Shown one piece after another: positions 21,226 to 31,000 of a stretch of 47,460 bases of DNA. Position 1 is the first letter of the stretch; each line of letters opens with the position of its first letter. The DNA comes from Entophlyctis helioformis (Eukaryota > Chytridiomycota > Chytridiomycetes > Chytridiales > Chytriomycetaceae): assembly GCA_025526915.1 (NCBI GenBank), contig JAHLKH010000194.1, positions 1 to 47,460 on the forward strand, in the 5' to 3' direction. The notes under the pieces were generated by a model. It was not told the origin of the DNA, did no database searches, and saw only the letters and a program-made list of their open reading frames with translations. Position numbers and translations under genes: made by a program.

Positions 21226-21500
21226 CGCAGTCGGCATACGAGCAGCTCAAGTTGGCGCATCTGACTGCCATGGTGTCCTGCAAGCAGGCGATCGATGTGT
21301 TTGGCCACTGCATCCGCATGTTTGAGACGCTGTTTGGCCCAGATGCTCCTGAACTCGCGGATCTCAAAGGTGCCATGGCTGCACAGCAGCGTGCGGCTGG
21401 ATCTGCATTCTCGCCGCTCGATCTGGCCCACGACGCTGCCCGAGCCCAAGCCGCCGCGTTTGCGTGTCTGGCTCGTCTGTCGACTGCGGCGTCGTGCTGA
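21168..21500 (+). CDS. Possible small or partial protein with a TPR-like C-terminal helix pair
   Basis: Open frame of 110 codons. Its first 20 codons overlap the decayed DUF4246 fragment in a different frame, so the start is doubtful. The body, LKLAHLTAMVSCKQAIDVFG and RMFETLFGPDAPELADLKGA, looks genuinely coding and resembles the end of a TPR-type region (FGPDxPELA). It could be a leftover exon or an upstream exon of the gene at 21636. A 22-base tandem duplication follows the stop (about 21501-21545). Confidence 0.3.
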   Translation: MAVAVWSEYGLYRLHDDTSPQSAYEQLKLAHLTAMVSCKQAIDVFGHCIRMFETLFGPDAPELADLKGAMAAQQRAAGSAFSPLDLAHDAARAQAAAFACLARLSTAASC

Positions 21501-21635
21501 CAGACTGCGATGTCTGTGCTGACGGACTGCGATGTCTGTGCCTGCTTGCAGCCACCACGGCTGGAATCTCATTTTCCAACTTTCCCATCTGTTGCTTCAC
21601 ATACCCCGACTTGCCCCGCCAGCCACTGGCCCCAC

Positions 21636-24600
21636 ATGGCGCAAGAACCTGGTGCACAGCCAAGGGATCCTGATGTGCTGGGGAATGGTGTGGATGTGGC
21701 GGCGCTGATGGCACGCCTGCTGCCGGCCTCGGAGGACCCCGCGGCCATCGACGACGCCATTGCTGCCTGGGCGGAAGTCGACGAGCGGCTGAGTGAGTCT
21801 CCACTGCTTGGTCTGCCTGCCGCTGCATCCATGCCGACCAGCATGCTCCAACGGACGCTTGGCTGGAGTGCTTGCTGACGTCGCTCTGTGTGTGATGTGT
21901 CGCTGGCGGCTCGCAGTGGGCTTGCCGATGGAACGCAGGACCGAGGCCATGAAACTGTACTACGACAAGGGAATGTCGATGATGCACTACAAAGCCCTTC
22001 TCTTTCCGTCGCTGAGGGTCAAGGTGAGTTGCCGTCGCAGCAAGGCACCTGCGATCGGCTGACTAATCCCCTCTTCTCAGGTCGCTGCTGCCAACTCTGT
22101 CGACACGTTCATGCGCTCAACCAACACCATGGAAGCGGCCGAGTATGTCGACCGAATGCCAGAAACAACCGAGTGGGATGTCGGCGCCGTGTTCATGAAT
22201 CTGCTGGCCGACACGGATATCCAAGTCCGCATGGCTGTCAGTTATTGACAGATCTGCATGGGATGCTGCTGCTGTGGTACTGACCGATCGCCATCCTTGG
22301 ACAGATCAACGAGGCACTGAAAACCTTGCTAACCCACAACACTTTTACAGTGAGATGGCCCATCCGACGCGGTCCGACTGTTGTCGCTGCGCTGGTTGCC
22401 GAAACAGACCGAGGCGCCATCTTGAGGATCCTGTTCTCGATCAATCTGCGGCTTCGTGCCTATCTCGGCCTTGAAAATGTGCGTACCAAACCCATTCCAA
22501 GTGCGTGGGAGAGTTGCCTCGCCACGCATGGATCCATAACGCTGACAACCTGTGAATGACAGAGTGTCATCAAGCCGTTTGCCGAAGCGGTGCTGCACGT
22601 GCTTACCAAACAAGACGACGGAGAAGTCACCGTGGCTGCATGCAGGTGCTTGTTTGCAAACATGTACAACTTTCCAGCTCTCTTCCCCGATCTGCAGCTC
22701 TTTTCTACCACGGTCGAGAAACTCAAGTACGTTGATGCCGCATCTTCCATCGTCTTGCTGACTGCCCGCTGACCAATGGCTGTAAACCAGATCGATCACC
22801 GACGCTAACCATCTCAAGGCCATTCTCGAGTTGCTTCATCAGCACATGACCATATTCGCATCTGATGGCGTCACGATGGCAGATCAGCTTGCCAGTGCAG
22901 GCATTATGGGTGCATTGAAAAGGATACTGGCCAACGATGAAGCAAGCAAGTCGGATGATCTCTTTTCCGCCCTGTCGTTGCTTGTCAGCCGGATCCTCTT
23001 GCGAGTCGACCAGCAAGCTTCGGATGTAGCATACAGCGCCGTCGTGGGTCGCATCATCGCGGCGTTCAACCCTCCTGGCCACGCAAGGGCCGAAGCCGCA
23101 CTCGGATGCATTCATGTGACGATTCAAGACCCAAACAACGGCAGCGATGCGCTCGTTCCAGCATACCTGCACCACGGCATTGCACCGGCGATGCACAAAC
23201 TCCTCCTTCTCCTCAGCAGCAGCAGCGGCACCGAGACATCAAGCCTGAGCAAGGCCATCGAAGTTGTCGACTGTCTGCTGACGTGGTACAAGCACAGCGA
23301 CTCGAACCCAACGGCAGACGCGATGCAAGCAATCGGCATGCCGTCGCTGCTGCAGCAACTGGCCGAAAGCCACAGACTCTCGTCGGTGGTCGTGAAACGC
23401 ATCATTGCCATCCTGCGCACCTTCTTTGGCACGGAACTCGAGCCGGGCGACACCAACTACGAGACAAACGAGTACAACATCGATCTGCCCATAGCCCTCA
23501 TCCCGAGCGCCGAGCAGCCGCATCTCACCGTCAAGGAGCGCCAGTATCTTGGTCTGCTTGGTTCGGTCCTTGCCAAGCCACAGTGGTGGATCAAGCTCAA
23601 GGATGCCGCCACTGCAGCCACGTGGCACGCCGAGGCGACTGAACGCGGCTTCTCCAAGCGCGCGGTCGGTCTGCTGTTCAGCGAGCTGGCGTATCTTGCC
23701 GAGCACGGCATTCGCACAGCCGAGCTGGCGAGCGGCGAAGTGGTGACACTCATGCCTGGAGCCGTCAAGTGCACAGTCATGTCGGATGATGCCTTGCCGC
23801 AACCGCTGCGAGACACGCTCGTCCGCCAAGTCGCTGTGCTCGAAGACGTCCCCCGTTACAAGAAGGATTGGCATCCAGGCTCGTCCGGCACGGTGCTCGA
23901 CCTGGTCAGCACGTCGCTGTATCCGCTCACGTACGGCCGCACTCTGGTTCTTGCTTGCATCCATCGCGCCGCGGCCAACTCCATGCCGCCATGGGACATC
24001 CTTGGCGCCGCCGAGACCGTGGCAGACGCACCGACCGTGTTCGACGAGCTCGACGATGACGTGTACGCCGCATCGGAGCCTTCGCAGATGCTGCCGTCAG
24101 AGTTCCATATCCATGAGGACGGCACCGTGTCCATCAACTCGTACATCAACAACCTGCATCCGGTCTGGCACAAGCCGCTCTACACGACGATCGCCAAGGT
24201 GTTTGAGCGGTTTGTGCCGCTGCTTGAGAGTCTGTTTGGGCATAGCAGCGGTCTTGTGCCGTACATTACCAATCCAGGCGAGGTGTACACGACACGCGAT
24301 GCACTGCGATGCCTGCTTCGGTCAATGCCCGAGCTGCCCAGCGAGGACGACGAGGAGGGCTATCAACAGGCAAAGGACATCATTGACGGCTACGTCGAGG
24401 GCGAGGACGATGGCGACGACGATGCTGGAAACCCAGGCGACCACCAAGCATCGGGCTTTCTGCATCCCCGACTGCCAGACTCGTTTCTGCCACCAGCAGC
24501 TCTTCCAACTCCCGTCATCCTGCGCGACCGCGGCCTGCAAGTCATTGTCAAGCTGGTCAGCATCCATCTGAGTCCCGAGAGTCCCGAGTATCACGGCAGC

Positions 24601-25179
24601 AGCTGGCACACCGAGGGATCGCAGACCGAGCCGATTGTTGCCACGGGCATCTGCTACTACGCCATGGACAACGTCACCACGCCGCGACTGTCGTTCCAGT
24701 CAGAGACACCGACGTTTGAGGCATGGCTGACGCGGTACGATCAGACCGAGTATGACTACCTGGAGGAGGTGTATGGATTCCACGACGACGCCAGCATGCG
24801 AGTGCAGAGCGTTGGAACGATGGATGCCGTCGAGGGCATGTGCATTGCGTTCCCCAACAGTTGGCAGCACAGGCAGGAGCCGTTCGGGCTGGCCGACCCG
24901 ACCCGAGCAGGCCATGCCAAGATGCTTGTGTTTTGGGTTGTGGATCCGGTCAGGCGTGTTGTGTCGACTGCGCATGTGGCGCCGCAGCAGATGGACTGGT
25001 ACGCGACAGGCGTGGTTGCGCATGGACTACCTGCCGATCTAGTCATGCACATTGGGCCGCATATCCGCGGAGCGATCAGTCTGGAGAGTGCGCGGCAGAC
25101 GAGGAACGAGCAACACGACAAGCAACAGGCCGGCCCGTCTGCCGAAGATCTGTCCGTGTTTGGCATGGGCGGTTTCTGA
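21636..25179 (+). CDS. Helical-repeat (ARM/HEAT-like) protein fused to a DUF4246 domain
   Basis: Six exons (21636-21792, 21917-22023, 22081-22236, 22305-22478, 22563-22726, 22791-25179) close exactly at 1048 aa. Residues 1 to about 480 are alpha-helical repeats of ARM/HEAT character (AGIMGALKRILANDEASK, LFSALSLLVSRILLR). From about residue 483 the fungal DUF4246 domain begins (TVKERQYLGLLGSVLAKPQW) and carries its signatures LVPYITNPGEVY, VIVKLVSIHLSPESPEY, SSWHTEGSQTEPIVATGICY, IAFPNSWQHRQEPFGLADP and LVFWVVDPVRRVVSTAHVAP. DUF4246 resembles 2-oxoglutarate/Fe(II) oxygenases; the WHTEG histidine/glutamate near residue 857 and the QHR histidine near 945 would be the metal ligands, which is an inference. 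The junction lies inside one uninterrupted exon, so the fusion is not a gene-model artefact. Acidic stretch at about 790-805. Function unknown. Confidence 0.88.
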
Positions 25180-25289
25180 TCCTCGCAACAGCTGAGTAAT
25201 AGAGTGTTGACCCGTATTGGCGGACAGTGAGTCGCGCATCTGGTGGCAACAGGCAGATCTGCATGAATAGTACATGATGTATTGCTGAA

Positions 25290-26015
25290 TTAAGACGATG
25301 TAGCCATGCTTGACTGAGGAGCATCAGGAGCAGCAGAGACTGCAGGAGCAGCAGGAGCAGCAGTCCCCATCTCAGGGTCGGCTTGGGCAAGCAGAGCTTG
25401 GGCCTTGTTGGCGTACTGGTCCACAAAGTAGAGGCACACACACTGCAGAACGAAGCGGACAATGGAGACCCAAACCAAGAGGTAGAAGGCGTTCGTGTAC
25501 GCCTGCTTGCAGATGCTGTAAGGGTTGTCCGATGCTCTGCTGTTGCTGTCAAAGCAAGCATCGATGAAAAGGTCCCGGCGAACGGCAAAGACAATACCGC
25601 CCACGATCGAGACAGCAGTATCAAAGACTGTGGCGGTGGCGTACAATGTGAGAACGGTGGTGCACAGCCGGCCAGCCACAGACAGGCAGCGACGTACAGA
25701 ACAAGGTGAGGAAGGCAGTCTTGAAGCCCTTGGCATAGACGGGGTTGGAGGCGGCAACAAAGCCGAAGACGCCGAGCAGGATGTTGATGATGCCGCTGGC
25801 GAGGTTGGACGAGTAGATGCCTGGTGAGAGTATCGTCATGACACCAGCGGCCTTGCCTGGGGCGTCAGCGCAAGACCCAGCGTGCGGCAGTGTGGTGGCA
25901 GCCCGACGCTTACAATGGCGATGGCAGAGATCACGTTGACGAACGTCTTCAGCTTGGAGAGGCTGTAGCCTGACTCTTCGGTCTCCGGCATGGCGGCGGT
26001 CTTGTCTGTGGACAT
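25290..26015 (-). CDS. Four-TM membrane protein, unknown
   Basis: Three exons (26015-25914, 25851-25698, 25627-25290) close exactly at 197 aa. Four hydrophobic segments are visible: FVNVISAIAIAAGVMTIL, SGIINILLGVFGFVAA, FLTLFFFDTAVSIVGGIVFA, and FYLLVWVSIVRFVLQCVCLY. Both ends are short and hydrophilic; the C terminus is Ala/Pro/Ser-rich. Cys-containing loop between TM3 and TM4 (DACFDSN ... YSICKQAY). The topology resembles small tetraspan/MARVEL-like fungal proteins, but I recognise no signature, so no function is claimed. Confidence 0.8.
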
Positions 26016-26382
26016 TGGCTGGCAGTTGGTGGTTGGGCGGCTGGGCTGCTCCTTTTGAAGGCAGATCGAGTTGGTGCTTGGCCGTCACATGGCCGCCACC
26101 TGGCTGGCTGCTTGGCTTGTGTGAACAACGGCGAGCGTCTCGATGACATCGGATGACCGATCCCATGCTCACACTGCACTGCCGAGCAGTCATGGCATCG
26201 GTCTGTTGGCAGCACCCTCATCCCGCTGAGGCTCTGTTGTGCCTGCTCACAGCATTGGACTCGATCCGGCTGCCGGGATCCAGAAGATGGCAGGCTGGAC
26301 TGGTATCTATGTTCATTGAAAGTGCGTACATGGCATGGAGCAGACCGGCTGCTCGTGTGGTGGCTGCTCAGTGCACAGGCGA
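26016..26382. other. Intergenic, nothing recognised
   Basis: Upstream region of the four-TM gene and downstream region of the coiled-coil gene. Short open frames on both strands have no familiar motif or splice structure. Confidence 0.5.
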
Positions 26383-27012
26383 TCAGGCTGAAGAAGAAGG
26401 TGGCGCCTTGAACTCGGGAAGGCCTTTGACGAACGACTCGAATGCAGACAGAGCAGTCACGGCGGCCGAGTCCCAGTCGGCGTTGCCCGTCGACGGGAAC
26501 GGCGTCTTTGCCTTGCTGGCGTCGTCTGCTGGCCCGCCTTCGATGCTGCGGATCTCGGCATGGATCGCATTGAGCGTCGCACTGGTCTCGTCGATCGCCT
26601 GGCGCTGCTGGCCCATGTTGTCCACAAGGCGATCGGCCATCTTTGCCAGCATCTGCGAGGACCCTTGGCTCGCAGACGGCGGCATGGACCGGATCTCGCT
26701 GAGCAGCTGCTCGTGCGTTGCCGTGGTCTCGTCGAGCACCTGCTGCTGCTGGCGCAGAGTGGCATCGAGGCGCTCGGCCGTCTGGCGCAGCATGGTGATG
26801 CGCACATGGTCGTCGGGCGAGAGCACAGCGGCGTGGTTGTGGTTGCGACCGCCCCTTGGAGTTGCGTTGTCGTCGCGGGAGTAGCGCAGGTTGAACTTGC
26901 CAAACGGAGTCTCGACGGTGCGGACGAGCGTGACGACGCTGCCGTCCTCGCTAGTGTAGGGAACGGTGGCCTTGGCAGCGGCATCATCGACGAGCATGAC
27001 TGTGAACGTCAT
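26383..27012 (-). CDS. Coiled-coil protein, unknown
   Basis: Single exon, 209 aa. The N terminus (MTFTVMLVDDAAAKATVPY, then a possible beta sheet with VVTLVRTVETPFGKFNLRY) looks like a small globular domain. Residues about 75-165 form two amphipathic heptad helices with many Gln/Glu/Leu (LRQTAERLDATLRQQQQVLD; MADRLVDNMGQQRQAIDE), each followed by a similar EIRSM/EIRSI segment, suggesting an internal duplication (HEQLLSEIRSM against LNAIHAEIRSI). C-terminal tail FESFVKGLPEFKAPP. I recognise no family. Confidence 0.7.
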   Translation of the reverse strand: MTFTVMLVDDAAAKATVPYTSEDGSVVTLVRTVETPFGKFNLRYSRDDNATPRGGRNHNHAAVLSPDDHVRITMLRQTAERLDATLRQQQQVLDETTATHEQLLSEIRSMPPSASQGSSQMLAKMADRLVDNMGQQRQAIDETSATLNAIHAEIRSIEGGPADDASKAKTPFPSTGNADWDSAAVTALSAFESFVKGLPEFKAPPSSSA

Positions 27013-28096
27013 TGTGCAGGTGGCTGTTGGTTCTGGTGACGGCAACAGCGGCGACAGCGCCGTCTTTGTAGGCGCAACTTCCAGCGGCTGCCACGTTGCG
27101 TGACGTGTCGTGCCACGTTGCGCCGTTCTTTTCGACGTGGCAACGGCTGCAGCGAGCACCGACAGCGACGAGCATGCGCGCCGTCTGCATAGCAACCTGC
27201 AGAACACAGTCGGGCAGCCGGCTGCCCTTGGCCGCACTCACATCGTGCAGGCTGTTGGAGCGAGTGGCAGCAGAGATCCACGCAACGATCCTCAAGACAG
27301 TCGGCCATCTCACCCGCTCCGTGCACGACCATCGCTGCAAGTGTTTCCGTTGGAACACCAAGAGCTGATGAGGGGCGAGCTGAACAGTCGGCGTCTGCTG
27401 CATGTCTCCGTTCGACACGGCTGGCTTGATCTACTTGACTGTGTGTATCCAACCGCACTCGCTCTCTTGGCCGTCTGCTGTGAGCAACTCGATCTGCTCA
27501 AGCACTCCCGCTCACACTCCAGGACTGTCCAACTCCACGGATTCAACTCTGACAGCAGCAACACACACTCGTTCAAAGCGGTCGACGAAGCTGCAATGCA
27601 TGCACATCTGGATGCCATGCTGTTCTTGTTTGAGGAGCATGCGAATGGATACACAAACAAGGCGACCATCAAGCAGCATGCGCCAATGCAATGCCTGCGT
27701 AACGCTGTCCAATGTGTATCTGACGAATGCACATGTCGCGGCGATACTCAACACACTGCTCGCAGCTGCGCTCGCAATACACAGAGTTTCATTACATGCA
27801 GCCGACACTAAAGCCGCTTCACATCCAACCCAGTTTTGTGAGAAGCATTCAAGCAGCTGACAGCATATGCACTCCTCTCGCCATAAACCTTCAGACCACT
27901 TTGGACATGCAACTTGGTGTTCATTGGTGGTACATGTTCAATCGACTTGTTGGCAGCCTTTGTCTGGTTCGACACTCGTGGATCATGCCAGCTTGAATGT
28001 GAAGGCCTTGCTGAGTACACGCTTGATCTTGGCCACGAAACTCTTCGCTGTGGGCTTGGTGTCACGGGGTTCAGTCACTGTCGCGGCGTTTGCAGG
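27013..28096. other. 1.08-kb gap without a recognisable gene
   Basis: Lower coding character than the flanks. Several open frames of 60-230 codons occur on both strands but are Cys/Ser/His-rich with no motifs or consistent splice sites. No tRNA or obvious repeat seen. It lies between the promoter of the coiled-coil gene and the 3' end of the NRPS gene. Confidence 0.5.
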
Positions 28097-31000
28097 CTAG
28101 ATGTCGTTGTACTTGGCAGGAAGCACGCTTGTTGCCATGGGCTGGTCGGCGGCCAGTCCCATCATGGTACGGATAGCAGCAGCAAAGGCCACAGCAAACT
28201 CGCCGTCGCGTGGAATGTCGTGGCCAGCGTCGTGCTCAAGCATCATGCGCATGTCGGCTCGGTACGAGCTGCTCAGTCCGGTTCGGAACACTTGAGCTTC
28301 GTTGGTGCCATATGCGTGGATGGACGGGATGCTGACAGTCGGATGGGCAGTTGACACGAGCGACGACTTGATGGAAGCTGGACCAGAGAGAAGAACACTG
28401 AACTGCCATGTGCGCAGGATCTTGCCTTTCTGTGCAAGCTGGTCAAGCATCTCGACGACCATGGCGCCTTGCGAGAAGCCCATCAGACCGTCGATGGGAC
28501 CAAGAGACGCGAGCTTGGCAGTGACGTACTTGGACACAAGCGTCGTGTCTGACTTTGTGATGAACAGAGACTGCGGGAACCACTCGAACCACTCCATATC
28601 GGGATAGATCTCACTCATGGCTGTGGGGATGACAGAAGGATGTCAGTTGTGGGATAGAAGCATGCATGATCAGACACAGGAGACTTACGCGAAGTAGACG
28701 TCTTGAAGGGTGCTTGGATGAACACAAACTCGATGTTGTCGCCAAAGTGTGCCTTAAGACCGGACAGCTGGAACTCCATGTGGACTGGGTTGGAGCCTTG
28801 ACCGTGGAGACAGACAATGCGGATGGCATTCGTGTTGCTGCTCTCATCCTTGATGGAACTCTTGCGTGCGGCTGGAAGAACGGCCCTGGTGAGCAGTCCA
28901 AGTGTCGGATGCTTGAAGACGGTCTGCAGGGACAGAGTCGGGCAGTCAAAGGTGGACTGGATCTTGCGGACGAGAGCGATCGCGTTCATGGAGTCGCCAC
29001 CGAGTGCAAAGAACGACGTGTTGCGGCCAATCGACTCGACCGGCACGCCAAGCACGTCGGCCCACACAGCTGCCATGCGCATCTCGGCTTCGCTCGACAG
29101 GCTCTCGACAACAATCACAACGTCCATGGCGGCGAGTGCCTTCTTGTCCGTCTTGCCGTTGGCGTTGGTCGGCATGGCGTCCAGTCCCACAAACACAGCC
29201 GGCACCATGTACGCTGGCAGGTGCTCCGACACCACATCGCGCAGCTCGTCGGCGTCAATGTCGGCCGGTGTCACAAAGCCAACCAGGTGTGTCTTGTCCT
29301 TGACGATCGCTGCCGCCGCCGTCACGCGCGGGTGCTTCATCAGTGCGGCTGCAACCTCGTCCAGCTCAATGCGGTATCCCTTGAGCTTGACCTGGTCGTC
29401 GCGGCGGCCAATGATCTCGAAGCGGCCGTCGGGAAGCATGCGTCCGAGATCGCCCGTCTTGAACATGCGGCTGCCACACTTGGCTGCAAACTCGCCGCTC
29501 GCAAACGGATCGGCCAGGAACTTGTCGGCCGTCATCTCGGGAAGGTTGATGTATCCAGGCGACACGCCAATGCCGCCAATGAACATCTCGCCCATCACAC
29601 CAGCAGGAACACGGCGCATCTGCTCGTCAAGGATGTAGCACGAGGCGTTGTCGATGGCAGATCCAACCGTCACAGCATCAACATATGCCATGGTTGACGA
29701 ATGTGAGATGATGGAGATCTCAGAAGGACCGTATGCGTTGTTGAACATGACCTTGGACGCCCACAGATCCTTGAGCTCCTTGGGACACGCCTCGCCACAA
29801 ACAGTCACAAACCTGAGACCAGGGAAGTTGGACGGGCGGCCAAGCTGCGACAAACCGGTAGGCGTGATGATGATGGCGTCGACCTTGGCAATGGTTGCGA
29901 AAGCATCATCCTCACGGAGTACAAGCGTGCCGCCATTGCAGAGCGCTGTCCAGATCTCGCACTGGCAGCCGTCGAATCCGATGGCCATGAACTGCGCCAT
30001 TCGCATGCCTGGTGTGCATCCGAATCGCTGGTTGCAGTTGCTGACGATATTGATGGCACCAGCGTGCGGCACTGGCACGCCCTTGGGGTTGCCCGTCGAG
30101 CCTGATGTGTACACGATCATGAACACATCCAATCGAGATGCGGCGTGCTGCTTGTCAGCAGATGCCTGGAATGCGACAACGTCCTTGGTTGATGCGGCAT
30201 CCTTGAGAGCATCGGCCGACACCATCACGACTCGCACGGTAGATGGCAGCTGCAGCTGGTCGATACGCTCGCGCTCAGACTCGGTCGACAGCACAACCGT
30301 CACGCCGGCATCGGCGAGAATGAACCGGATGCGTTCGGCTGGGAACTTGGAGTCGAGCGGCACAATCGTCGCGCCAGTCTTGAGCACAGCGAGCAGTGCA
30401 AGCGGGAACTCGAGACATCGCTGCATGATCACTGCGACACGCGAGCCGACGCCAATGCCGCCAAGTGCGACAATCTGGTTGGCAAGCAGAGTGCCGCACT
30501 TGTTCAGTTCGCCATACGTGATCGAGTCGTCGCCGTACTCGACGGCCGTCCAGTCGGGATGCTCCACTGCGCGTGCCTCGAAGCCGTGGTGCACTGCCTC
30601 GTATGGCAGATCCACGAGTGGTCCGAAGCTGTGTGCATCGAGCAGCTGCATCTGGGCAGGCGACAGATCCCACAGCGGCTCGATCGACGACTTGGATGCG
30701 ACTGCGGCTGCAAGCTGGCCGACCGTGAAGTCAAACTCGGCAAGCATCGACGACGCCTGTGTGAGCGACAGCTGTGCAAAGTTGTACAGTGCCGTGAGGC
30801 TGATGCCAGCTGCACTCGGGAACATGATCAGCTCGAATGTGTATGCCAATGAACGCGACGATCCTTGGGGTGCCGCGTAGTTGAACGGCAGCTGTGCACC
30901 GGCATCACCAGACAAGCGGTCGTCCTCTGGCAGGTTCTCAAACACAAACAGTGTCTGGAACATCTTGGCGTCCGATGCGAGGCCGCTCCACTTGTGCACG

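Noticed and set aside
29648..30880. 410-codon plus-strand frame
   Set aside because: Antisense to the NRPS adenylation domain; no motif of its own.
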